A stretch of 64,000 bases of DNA from Poa pratensis (Eukaryota > Streptophyta > Magnoliopsida > Poales > Poaceae). Shown piece by piece: positions 53,330 to 64,000 of the stretch. Under the pieces are notes generated by a model. The model ran no database searches. It saw only the letters and a list, made by a program, of their open reading frames with translations, and was not told where the DNA came from. The position numbers and the translations under genes are program-made. Numbering within the stretch: position 1 is the first letter of the stretch; each line of letters starts with the position of its first letter. Location: positions 57,734,902 through 57,798,901 of the forward strand of contig CAMZMU010000063.1 in assembly GCA_947311845.1 (NCBI GenBank). Reading direction: 5' to 3'.

Positions 53330-54037
53330 TGTGGTGAAGGGTCGGACGGGCATCGATCTCGTGTCACTTCCCCTCCCGAGGGAATCGTCTTGAAGATTGT
53401 GCTCCCTTGTGTGCTCCCTTGTTGCTGGATTTGCACGACAACGCGGTTGGCATGTGTCCAGCTAGCGATGCAAGGTTTCCTCGTGGTGGTTTGTGCGGCA
53501 ATGTAATGGCGAGTGAAGGTTTGGTGACGACAATACCTTGTTTGTCAGCATCTTGTTTCGACGTGTCCAATTCGTCTTCCTGGTTGACCTCTCCTGCGGT
53601 GGAGTCGGAGCTGCTGCGAGCAGGGTACGATGCCCGGCGTGGAGCGGTCGGCCGTGAAGATCTTCGTCGCCGCGAGCCCTGCTCACCCCCTCCCCGGAGT
53701 TGGAGCTGCGAGTTCTCTATGCGGTAAGTTTGGCATAGACCATTTTGCGATATGAGATCGCTTTGGCTAGGTATCCCTAGGTGGTCGGAGTTAGTGAAAT
53801 CGGAGTCGTTGAAGAGTAATGACGACGACACTAGTGGGCAACATGTCAGAAACCCTTGTTTTTGGCGGTGTGCGTGCAACTTGTGTTGGTAATCAGGCTG
53901 GTTGCTCTCGTGACAGTTGTGTTCCACGACGGCCAGCGAGGATGCTTGCTCCATTTTTTCGCCAGTTTAAACTGACCAATTCTATTCTTCTTAATTATTG
54001 AAAACGACAGGGTTGTTACCTTGTTTCAAAAAAATAT
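53330..54037 (+). mobile_element. Probable non-coding retroposon or LINE 3' end
   Basis: The right end CTTCTTAATTATTGAAAACG followed by a T-rich stretch and GTTTCAAAAAAA resembles the 3' ends of grass LINE-derived retroposons. Open frames exist on both strands without a recognised domain. No TSD was found, so the left edge is approximate. Confidence 0.4.
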
Positions 54038-55143
54038 CAGTGTCGTTAGATGTTAGGGGATTCACGTTTGTCAACCTTGATAGTTTTTGTCATTTTATTA
54101 AATGACAAAAATACCCTCATGTGGACCTAGTCAAAATAGTAGAAGCAATCGACAACACATATCCTAGCCCGTTCTGATAGGCTGGAGCGTCTGTCCAACT
54201 CTCCGACACGCCACGCCTGGCGAGCTGACGGCTTTTCCTGGTCGCATGTCTGGTGCCACTCCTCTGGCTCGTACGACACTCTGACGTAGCAGGCAACACG
54301 GTATTCTCTTGGTATCCCTTGGTTACTGTTACGAGTAGTGTTTTTCAAAGCAACATGTAGAAATTTATAGTTTCTTGTGTTTCAGCGTTTATCTTATGGA
54401 CAATTTTAAAGTAGAAATAGATGTTTAGTCACATTTGGCAATTGTGGATGGCTGAAGAGTGTACCGAAGGGGAAAAACATGGAATTTCCATTGGATCAGG
54501 ACTTGTGTGTCGAAGAAACTGAAAGGGGCATCTAGTGCCTTCTAACTAGGTTTTCGATGATTAATGACAAAATGTTAAGAGACTAATGTATTATTGAGTA
54601 TACACACAAAATTAGTACCAAGGTGTTGGTTTTAACCATGAGAAAGTTGAACCCTCTCAAAATGGAGTGAAGACAGTGCGGATGCAAAGATAAAGATTCA
54701 AGAGCGAAGGACAGGACTCAGAAGTAAAGCTGAGAACTCAAATTTAACATATGAGGACTCATATTATAGTTCTTTATTTTCAGTGTTTTTGAGTCACAGG
54801 AAACACCGTACTATGAAGAGAGTTGGATCTCTTAGGACGGAAGCGAAACTTGATCGAGTTCTTAGGTAGACTCATCTCATATTTAACAATCCTTTAGAAA
54901 TCTCGGATGCACCAGTATGATAAATAAGTGAAGCACTGGTTGAGCGCAAGGTAGAACTAGCGACGACTTCAATATAACCTATGTTGGTTTTAGTTCTTAG
55001 ATCGGTTTGTGAAAAATTATGATCCAAAGAGTTGATGCTTCAAGTTTTTTTACTGAAGCATCAAGTGTTTTGACGCCCTAGTAGTGTGATTGTCTTGACG
55101 TGTCCGTACGGAGATATCTGTTTAACGGGTAGCTGGTGGGATG

Positions 55144-56136
55144 CACTAGTACAGAACGACACATCGGATACCCCTCTATGGAAACGGCAGGTGTTAGGCG
55201 ACAGAGAATCGCGATTTTAGCGTTGTGGACGAGGCCTGGCAGAGGCAGGTCCGTCAACATTGGTTACGGAGAATTTTATATCTCCGTTACCAAAAGTATT
55301 GGCAACGGTCATAAATTTGTCTCCGTTTCCAATATGTATCTCTATGGCTACGGTTGTTTATGTATATCCGTTTGCGATGTGCTTGGGAAATTGCAGTTGC
55401 AATCTGGAAGCGCGCCTGTTCAATGCGGCTTAATTCACGAGGGATTGAAACCGTCTGATCAACGCTAATAAAATGTGACTGGAACCGCGCGAAGCCAGGC
55501 AGGTCCCGCATTCTCCCCTTCGTTCTCTCCCACATTATCTACCACACTAGCACAACCGCCATGGCGGAACCCTGGTGGCAGAACAAGGAAGTCCCGAGCG
55601 ACGACGCGAGCGCGGAAGACCGCGGTGAAGTTCCATGGTGGGATCAAGACGGGCCGCCGGACTCGGACCCCGACGACTCGGACCCGCCATCTTCACGCTC
55701 TATAGAAGACGACTCCGACGACTCGGACCCGCCGTCTTCACGCGAAGGAGAAGACGACTCTGAAGAGGACGAGTCGCCGGAGGAAGAGGAGCCGGAGGAC
55801 CCGCCGAAGCCGTATTATTCTAGCCAGGAAGAATACGACGCCGACACCGACGATGACGACGAGGAGGCGTCGGAGGAGGCGCCGAGGAGGAGGCATCGGA
55901 GGAGGCGCCTGAGGAAAAGGCAACTGGCAAGAAGCGACGCCGCGCCGCGGATGACAATGGCGCGGAGGCAGGGCGTAAGCAGAACAAGTAGAGTAGATAG
56001 TTAGTTCAATTACTCTATCGATCCTTTGTAAGTAGGCCCAGTGTGTCAGTGAAGAAATTAGAGGAAACGGTTGTTTATCGCCTCTGTTTGCGATGTTATT
56101 ATATGCTATAAATGTGCCACTGCGGCAACCCTAACG

Positions 56137-56169
<33 letters not shown>

Positions 56170-57940
56170 CACAGTCATAGTATGGCGGCGGCTCCAGACC
56201 TAACCCTTATCTCGCAGATCTGAGCGGCGCGTCCGGCCGGCATCGCCGCCGTGCATCTTCCCCCAGCGGCGCGTCGGCGCATCTTCCCCAGCGGCGCGTC
56301 GTGAGCCGCCGCGCATCCCCCCCAGCGGCTCGTCGGCGAGCCGCCGCGCATCTTCCCCGAGTATGTCGCCGACGCGGATCTACTGGTCTATTGCCGTGCA
56401 TCTTCCCCGGGTATGTAGCCGACTAGATCTTACATTTTGTTTAAAGTAGCACAGAAAACTTGTCTAGTATTTGAACTCTAGTATTGTGTTCTGTCTAGTG
56501 CCAATAATGAATACACCCCTCGACACTAGATCTTACATTTTATTTAAAGTAGCATCTACCGATCTAGTATTGTAGTACTGTCTAATATTGTAGTATTGTG
56601 TTCTGTCTAGTATTGTAGTACTGCCGATGATGAATACACCCCTCAACACTAGATCTTACATTTTTTTAAAGTAGCATATAAAACTTGTCTAGTATTTGAA
56701 GTCTAGTATTGTGTTGTGTTTGTTTTTAGTACTGCCGATGATGAATACATTACCTTCAACTTGTCTAGTATTTGAAGTCTAGTATTGTGTTGTGTTTGTT
56801 TTTAGTATTTGAAGTCTAATAGATTAATTTCCCTTTGTCAATGTGCTAATCCTCGTTATGGTTTTGTGTAGCTAGTGTATGAAGTAATAGTATATTTCGA
56901 CGACAATGCATAAAAATGGTGAGGCAATTGAAGGTAACATCACCTTCAAGTTCTGCCTCCAAATCGTTTCGATCGGACAGCAAGCACACGGATATAGGCG
57001 TTTAAGGTGTAAACTGTTTTCATCTTAAATTGTATTTATGTCATGTAGCATCATATTTGGCTCTTTTCTAACTAGACATCCATGTATTTTATATGCAGAA
57101 GCGCCATGCAGATCCAAACAAGTTTTAAAAGAGCTAAATACAAAGTGGGATCATATCCGTGAACCGTCGCTGTTGTGACGTTTCGCTGCACTGTTTAAAA
57201 CATTTTTTTAATTAAGAGTGTCTTGGACAGTGTGGCCGAAATGTCACAGCGGTGACGTTATTATATTTCGGCGACACCGTCCACGATGGAGCAAGCCTCG
57301 CTACGAAGAATTTGGCAAGATTAATTTGCTAAGGAGGCTTGCGAGCTCGGTGTGGTTTCTTGTCTTTAGTTTCTCCATCTATTTTGTGTATGTGTGTAGC
57401 AATTTGGCTGCAGATGTGATTTGGAGAAGCATGAAACCGCTACTCGAGTCTTTTGCTAGGTCGAATTCCGTTTTCGGCGCTTCGGAAGTGAGGAAGAAGG
57501 TGGAGCTGGAGAAGAGTGGATTGTCATAAAAGTTAAGTTTAGGGAGGCATGAGAATGATAGGATTAGCGAGGCATGTGTAACTCATCTTTTGATGCTATG
57601 TAATGATGACAATTCTTATATACATTATGAATGGATTTGGTAGCAACTTTGTGCTTCTGTGAGATTTTGAATGTAATTTGGCAACCGAATTGCTCCTGTA
57701 GGCTTCTGAAAGAACCTCAATGCAAACGAGTAAAATAGAATCTCCGTTACTGATGCACCGATACATCGGAAACGGAGATGGGTCCGCAACCGTAGCCAAC
57801 TTATGCCTCATCGGTGACGGTTTTTTGCCTCCGTTACCGATGAAGGCCTTCACATCAGTGACAGGGTCGTGGACACGGACCCTTTCTCCGTTGCCGAAGG
57901 GGTTTTTGGCCCGTTTCCGATGTGTCGTTCTGTACTAGTG
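55144..57940 (+). mobile_element. Non-autonomous CACTA transposon (copy B)
   Basis: 2,797 bp with ends CACTAGTACAGAACGACACA and inverted TGTCGTTCTGTACTAGTG, and a perfect TSD ATG at 55141-55143 and 57941-57943. Its ends and subterminal AACGGAG/CTCCGTT repeats match copy A at 27101-29208, but most of the interior is different. It has a CT microsatellite near 56135-56170 and no transposase. Direct repeats around TCTAGTATTTGAAGTCTAG occur at 56460-56820. Confidence 0.92.
55561..56004 (+). CDS. Acidic Asp/Glu/Ser-rich protein of unknown function in CACTA copy B
   Basis: A complete 147-residue ORF from ATG 55561 to a TAG. It starts MAEPWWQNKEVPSDDASAED, repeats DDSDPPSSR twice (duplicated DNA at about 55672-55745), continues with long Asp/Glu runs and ends in a basic RRRHRRRRLRKRQ segment that could be a nuclear localisation signal. 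I recognise no domain. Copy A carries a different acidic ORF in the same relative position. It may be a captured host fragment or a family-specific gene; expression is unknown. Confidence 0.4.
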   Translation: MAEPWWQNKEVPSDDASAEDRGEVPWWDQDGPPDSDPDDSDPPSSRSIEDDSDDSDPPSSREGEDDSEEDESPEEEEPEDPPKPYYSSQEEYDADTDDDDEEASEEAPRRRHRRRRLRKRQLARSDAAPRMTMARRQGVSRTSRVDS

Positions 57941-58700
57941 ATGTGCCTATAAATAGGACTCGAGCCCAAGTGGGTAAGGGTTGGAGATTTCAGTGAGTTT
58001 GGAACTTGAACCGAACTTAAGATGTGAAATTCCATTCCTTTGTCGTGGAAGTTTTCTCCTCTCTCTTGTTCTTGAGAAAATATTTTGAGAGAGAAGAGTG
58101 AGAATAGCTAAGCTAAAATCAAGAGCTATTTTGTGCCGATGAGATCTTCCTGTTACTCTTGAAGATTTCCACTCCTCAATGGTTAGGTGTCACTTGTTCG
58201 AGCATTTGGTGTGTGGATTTGTCGTAGAAAGTCCGTGAAGGATTTTGTTGATTTCCTCGAAATCAACTCTAAGAGATCGGATCAGTCTAGCAAGATTGAC
58301 TAGGGAATAAGATGTAATTAGTGCTAATACTTTGGTCCACGCATAGATAGCAGCTCAAACGAAGACGTAGATCTGTTACCAACAGATCGTACTCCAGGAA
58401 CTACATCGGCGTCTCATTCCACTTTACAGTTCTTTCTTACTGTTACTTATATACGAGTAGTTCTGTTTCCAAAGCACAAGTTCACATGTTCTTTCTTATA
58501 ATGTGTTCAATTATTTGTTGAAGCATCAACTTTAATTTAGACCTTATCTTCTATGTTTCTGCCGCTTTACACAACTGCTATTTTAAGCTTCAACTTGTTC
58601 TGTTGATTCGTCATCTTGCTACTAAGTTTTAGTTTAATAATTTTTTCAGTGCAACAAAATTTAGAAACTCTTATTCATACCCCCCCCCCCCCTCTAGTCA

Positions 58701-59282
58701 TATAGTGTGGAGGAGTAGTTTAGGTGGTGTACTGAATAGAGAATGATTTTTTTTTAGAGAAGAGAATGACCATTTGGTATGGATTTCTAGATGATCTGCC
58801 TTCTTTAGTTTCTGATGTGGAGATAGTGGAATTATGTGATAGATGCAATGATTCATATATTTTATGGTTTGGTGTGACCAATGAGAACAATAAAGCAATG
58901 AAGCTCATGTCAATGGTGACGAGGAGAACGATGTGCCAGTTCATGCCCCATGTTTTGCATGCTATTTTAAGTTTTCATTTCGGCAAAAGTTAAAAAAAAA
59001 TGCAGCAACCACTACTTCTACTACTCCATGCACACAAACAAGTCAAGTTACTCAACCTTCCATTGCAACTTCAAGCCCAATGATGAAGTTGATGGCAGTA
59101 ACCATTACAAATGGTTCTTCACTCCTCTACAAGGAGCAAAACTACTACCGACAACCCTCTCAAACAAGTTTAGGTTGTTTGCTTGTGAGTAGTACTTTGT
59201 TATGCTTTGTTGTATGTTGAACTATTGGTGCGATCCTTTTGGTGATCTTTGGGGCCTAAAATTCATACTCTTTGTTAAACTA
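58701..59282. other. No gene recognised
   Basis: Short ORFs only (for example 58766-58993), with no domain that I recognise. Confidence 0.45.
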
Positions 59283-59310
59283 CTAGTTGAGTGCCCGTGG
59301 GTTGGCACAG
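59283..59310 (-). mobile_element. Possible Helitron 3' end (minus orientation)
   Basis: CTAG at 59283-59286, preceded by A, is followed by GTGCC-CGTGGGTT-GGCAC, a hairpin a few bases inside. This is the mirror image of a Helitron 3' end. The other end, to the right, was not found. Confidence 0.4.
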
Positions 59311-60579
59311 AATAAAAATATATACACACGTATCAAGCAATTTTTAATTAAAAATGCAAGTCGAAGGTCATGGCATGTGGTTTCAATCAATATAACAACA
59401 CATGTCAAATTTCTCTTCCTCTTAATTCCTGCTTGACAGTTAACACTCTTGCAAGAGGATGAATCGCCATGTTTCTCCTCGCCCCTCTATTCCCTCCACT
59501 TCCATTTTCTTTGTCGTCGATAAAAAATATCGACTCATAGGGGGGGGGGGGGGGGGGGCAAACACACAAAACTTTCTAACAAAAGTTGTCACCAAAAAAA
59601 TCCTTCGCATGTGTCCTAATCCTGGGAGGGGGGAGGGGGCGGTGACCCCCCTGACATACATAAAGCTCCGTCATTGTCGTACCATCACTCATGCGTTTCT
59701 ACGTAAAATAACAACAATGTTGTACCCATGAAAGTCGTGTTCTAGCATGTTCAAAAAAAGTCGTGTATAGTTTTTAAGGATGTTTGGAGCTTGTGCTTTG
59801 CCCTCTTCAGCTTTGTCACGACTACTGCTACATCACCGTTCCACTCCACATCGCTTTATTGTCACATGGCCGCCTTCGCTGACTATGCTGATTGGTGAAC
59901 CTAAGACGCAGTTTGTATCATCTTCGGTGATTGATGGTGGACCTTTAATTAAGAATGTCACCCAAATTGCGTTATATCATCTTCGGTAATTGGTGGCAGT
60001 ACTTTAAATAAGCTTGTAAGTTTTTTCTACCAAAATAACCCTAAATTGCCAAATGTTGTAGAAACCGATCAGATATATTATGTGAACATAGATTTAATCT
60101 TCATGCCCTAGAAATTGCATCACAAATCTTTTGAGTCAAATTTGTGAGCAAGAACGGTTTCATCAACTTCGCTCGTATTTTTTGAGTTAGGAAGTTTGGC
60201 AAATCAGCAAGCGGACCCCGCACGTGTGCATTTGTCTATGTGAACTTGTTCTTTTGTTCAACATACTTGCATCGTAAAAAATATTTGGATTTAGAATGGA
60301 GAACCTCACAACTCACAAGAGATTGGTTAACTCAACACTTGCATATGTATCTCGGCAATGCCCCGATTCATAATCTGAAAATGCATGGTGCTATAGTTGA
60401 AAACTAAGGGCATGATATAATAACTTCTCCCGTTATGCACTTGAGAATATTAGAGTTCACCAAAATATAATCCACTACACCACAATAAATAGATTTGCTG
60501 GCATGGCCTTGTTGCCTTATTCTTCACTTACAATCTTACAGCCAAGCCAATTGCATTCACATTCCTACAGAGCGGTAGT
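59311..60579. other. No gene recognised; poly-G tract
   Basis: A run of 19 G at 59540-59558, and short ORFs without domains. Confidence 0.5.
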
Positions 60580-61891
60580 TGATGTCTACGCACGCTTCTA
60601 TTCCTGTAGATAGTGTTGGGCCTCCAAGAGCAGAGGTTTGTAGAACAGCAGCAAGTTTCCGTTAAGTGAATTACCCAAGGTTTATCGAACTCAGGGGGTA
60701 GAGGTCAAAGATATCCCTCTCAAGCAACCCTGCAATTAAGATACAAGAAGTCTCTTGTGTCCCCAACATACCCAATACACTTGTCAGATGTATAGGTGCA
60801 CTAGTTCGGCGAAGAGATAGTGAAATACAAGTGATATGGATGATTACAAGTAGTAATTGCAATCTAGAATAAAAATGGCAGCAAGCAAACATGTAGCAGA
60901 ACTTGTTGTAAACGGTGTTTCAATGCTTAGAAACAAGGCCTAGGGATCATACTTTCACTAGTGGACACTCTCAACAATGATCTCATAACTGAATAAGTAA
61001 AAGCTACTCTTAAACACACTCTTGTTGGATAACAAACACCATTCATTGTGTAGGGCTGCAAAAGCACACCTCAAGCCGGAGTAAACAAGCGCCACAACGT
61101 CATAAAGGAATCACACACGGTGCACACACTGTCACCTTTACACCATGGAGAGTACCGGAGTTCATATTAAAGAACCTATAGAGTGCATAATAGATAAAGA
61201 GTAACATCTACTTATTCAACTAGATTATAAAGCTCATGATCACATAAAGATCACACCATGGGAGAGAGAGATGAACCACATAGCTACCGGTAGAGCCCTC
61301 AGCCTCGGGGGAGAACTACTCCCTCCTCATCATGGGAGTCAGCAGCGGCGATGAAGATGGCGGTGGAGTCGATGGAGATGACTCCGGGGGCAATTCCCCG
61401 TCCCGGCGGCGTGCCGGAACAGAGATTCTGTCCCCCGAAACTTGTCGTCGATGGCGGCGGCGCTGCGGAACTCTTCGTGGAAATTGGCTTCGTATTTTAG
61501 GGTTTTCGCGTCTGAGGCAATATATAGGCGAAGGGGCGATGTCGGCGGACCTCCGAGGGGCCCAAACCACCAGGCGGCGCGGCGGGCCCACCTGCGCGCC
61601 GGCCTATGGTTTGGCCTCCTCTGGCTCGTCTTCGTCTCTCCTTCGGACTCCGTGTACGTGTTGGAAAAATAGGGACGTGGCCTTTTGTTTCGTGCAATTC
61701 CGAGAATATTTCAGAAGTACTTTTCTGAAACCAAAAACAGCAGAAAACAGGGAACTGGCACTGTGGCATCTTGTTAATAGGTTAGTCCCAGAAAATGCAT
61801 AAAAGTGATATGAAGTGTATATAAAACATGTAGCAATGGTATAATATAAGCATGGAACAACAGAAATTATGGATACGTTGGAGACGTATCA
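60580..61891 (-). repeat. 3' LTR of a minus-strand Ty3/gypsy element
   Basis: 1,312 bp from TGATGTCTACGCACGC to the hairpin GATACGT-TGGAG-ACGTATC and final A. On the minus strand the LTR starts TGATACGTCTCC and is preceded by a purine-rich GCTTGGGGATGCT, the polypurine tract, so the element body lies to the right and this is its 3' LTR. I recall this LTR from very abundant Triticeae gypsy families; the exact family name is uncertain. ORFs in it (for example 61332-61802) are not genes. Confidence 0.8.
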
Positions 61892-64000
61892 AGCATCCCC
61901 AAGCTTAGTTCTACTCGTCCTCGAGTAGGTAAAACGATAACAACAAATAATTTCTGAGGAGACATGCTTTCACACAATCTTGATCATAATATTGTAAGAC
62001 ATGTAAGCTGTGATCAAATCATTCAAGGCAAATGTATATAGTTGATATCAAAAGACAAAGCAAGAGTCAAACAAGCTAAAAGTTTTCATGAACTATTGCT
62101 TCAAAGACATGAAACCGTACAAGGTTCATTAAAGATGATTTAAGTATCCAGCATAGGAGTTCTATCCTTCAAACCAAGCATCAAGTAAATTTTCATAACA
62201 TAGAAGGATTCAGCCAAGTAAACATAAACATGAACGTCATGAATCAACTGTTTCGAAGTCTACTCAACCGGTGAGCGCAAGCATTTGGTATTGGCACCAT
62301 GATGTTATGGCAAAGAGAACATTAATGGGGGTTTGGAAGGCCAAAGGAAGAAAGTCTCACAAAGCTATAAGTGATCATTAGACAAGAGGAAGTCTTATGA
62401 TCGAAGCTATGTAAGGAGTAGTGATTGCCATGCAACGGATGCACATAGAGCTATATGTGTATGAAAGCTCTCTAATGGAACTAGTGGGGGTGCATCCAAC
62501 TTGGTTGCTCATGAAGACCTAGAGCACTTTTGAGGAGCTCATCATTGGAATATACAACCCAAGTTCTATAGTGTAAATTCCCCACATAGTTATACAAGTA
62601 GAACATGAAAACTCTCTCACATGGAGTATAGGTGCTAAACATGAGCACAAATGATGACTATGAATAATGCAGGTGCATAACATGAGCACAAGTGTGAACA
62701 AAGGATAGTAATGTTGCCCCCTTTTTCTTTATTCTTTTTTTTTCTTTTTTTTTTTTTTTCTATTTTTTTTCTTTTTCTGTTTCTCTTTTCGATGGCTCAA
62801 TGGCTCTTTTCACATTCAGGGGCAACATCCTAATACAACAACACACTTTTTGGTACAAATAACTCATAATAAACTAGACATGATGTATGAAACTGAATGC
62901 CTCTGCCAGTGTAGCAGGATATGCAATGATCTAGCGTAACATGGGTAAACCACACATCAGCTGTATAGAATCATGCAAAGCAATATGTATGATGAATGAC
63001 AACAAGTCATGTAATGTAAGATGGATGTTGCATGGCAATATATCTCGGAACAGCTATGGAAATGCTGTGGTAGGTAGGTATGGTGGCTGTTTTGAGGAAG
63101 ATGTATGGGCTTATGTGTAGGAGAACAAGAGGAAGTCTCCCACGGGGTTGGATGTACTGGCGAAGTATGCACAACTCTCAATGTGAGCAGAAGGCAATGC
63201 ACAGCACCGAAGAGGCTAGCAAAATATGGATGGTGGAAGTGCCAAAAACCGTAGCTTAACATTAGTCAAAAAGAACTCACAAGCTTATTGCAAACAACTA
63301 GCAGGTTCAACATTAAGAGCATGATTAAAATTCACTCCAAGAAGGGCCGTTCACGGCGGTACAAGTACCCCGTTAGATCCCTCGACCTTCAGCACAACTT
63401 AGTTACTACGATGAACTTTCAGACATGGAAAGCTATCAATCCAACTACACCTTCAACAATTTTAGTATAGTTTGTAGTACGGTACAAGCTAAAGACAACA
63501 ATCCACTAATGTTTTTAACTTAATTAACCAGCAAGCTTTACCATCTAATACCTCAAAACATTTGCAAAGAATCAAGTTATCAAAGTTTCAATGATCTACA
63601 AGACTATGCAAGTTTTTCATCATACCACTACCACATGTAGCATTTTCTTTTTCCAAGCAAACACCAATCAACTTATTTAAACATAAACTCTCCAAATGAT
63701 AATATAATGCAGCAAGAGAGTGTTTATAAACACGTGCTAACAGCTCGAAGAGATGCATGAAAAACAGGAGCTAAAAGCACTGCAGTAGCTAGTTAAGAAT
63801 ACTCAACAAATATAAGTGAAGAACATGAGTATTCACATGAAAAAGCGGAGCGTGTCTCTCTCCCACACAAGGATTGCTAGGATCCGAATTTATTCAAACA
63901 AAACAAAAATAAAAGCACACAGACGCTCCAAGTAAAGCGCATAAGATGTGAAAGAATTAAAATATAGTTTCACTAGAGATGACCTGATAAGTTGTTGATG
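61892..64000 (-). mobile_element. Internal 3' non-coding region of the same gypsy element, cut by the window edge
   Basis: The stretch is A+T-rich with no coding domain, as expected of the long 3' untranslated region of this type of element. A T-rich tract with long T runs lies at about 62722-62790. The gag-pol genes would lie beyond the right edge of the window. Confidence 0.65.

Larger units (their letters stand above)
54520..58700 (+). repeat. Probable solo LTR, split by CACTA copy B
   Basis: It starts TGAAAGGGGCATCTAGTGCC and ends with a poly-C tract then CTCTAGTCA, the layout of an abundant class of grass LTRs. Without the nested CACTA it is about 1.4 kb. The internal region, primer-binding site and polypurine tract are absent, and no TSD is recognisable, so it may be a fragment. 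Confidence 0.55.

Noticed and set aside
53364..53954. Minus-strand ORF of 196 codons
   Set aside because: Open frames exist on both strands, the 3' end on the plus strand looks like a retroposon tail, and no domain was recognised.
61332..61802. ORF of 156 codons near the right end
   Set aside because: It lies wholly inside the gypsy LTR at 60580-61891.

Overview
This window looks like intergenic and gene-poor DNA of a grass nuclear genome, probably a Pooideae/Triticeae species. The evidence is the density of nested LTR retrotransposons, CACTA elements, MULEs, a Helitron and MITEs. Two pieces are particularly telling: an LTR whose end carries the hairpin GATACGT-TGGAG-ACGTATC, and a Pooideae-type MITE with TIR CACAATGGGGAGTAAC. 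Plant-type introns, an AP2/ERF gene and an R2R3-MYB gene confirm a plant. No tRNA, rRNA or CRISPR was seen. The species cannot be fixed from the sequence alone.

Layout. 1-4.7 kb: the 3' end of a Ty3/gypsy chromovirus (integrase and chromodomain), its 3.07 kb LTR, then a primer-binding site and leader, i.e. a tandem-like internal-LTR-internal junction. 5.0-6.4 kb: a 1.16 kb non-autonomous CACTA element and a tRNA-type SINE, both with target-site duplications (TSDs). 8.3-12.4 kb: LINE remains, including a clean 5'-truncated LINE with a 14 bp TSD. 13.7-18.6 kb: a single-exon DREB/TINY-like ERF gene (minus strand) with a 3.97 kb, apparently intact MULE (MULE-1) inserted at its TATA box. 22.8-31.3 kb: a Ty1/copia element broken by a nested solo LTR and a nested CACTA element. 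31.3-34.9 kb: two GC-rich retroposons and a MITE nested in a MITE. 37.9-42.2 kb: a retroposon and a Helitron that contains a PIF/Harbinger element with an open transposase. 43.0-52.7 kb: a DUO1-like R2R3-MYB pseudogene split in its last exon by an 8.16 kb MULE (MULE-2) with perfect 9 bp TSDs. 54.5-58.7 kb: a probable solo LTR split by a second copy of the CACTA family found in the copia element. 60.6-64 kb: the 3' LTR and internal flank of a minus-strand gypsy element running off the window.

How the genes relate. The only apparently intact host gene is the ERF transcription factor, and its upstream promoter has been displaced by MULE-1. The MYB gene is dead: two single-base deletions plus the MULE-2 insertion. 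The most interesting unit is MULE-2. Besides a MURA-type transposase it carries, pointing inward from the opposite end, a two-exon gene for a GRF zinc-finger/coiled-coil/membrane-anchor protein, and between them a TATA-driven 140-residue charged coiled-coil ORF. The convergent two-gene layout recalls maize MuDR (mudrA/mudrB), but the second gene is of a different kind.
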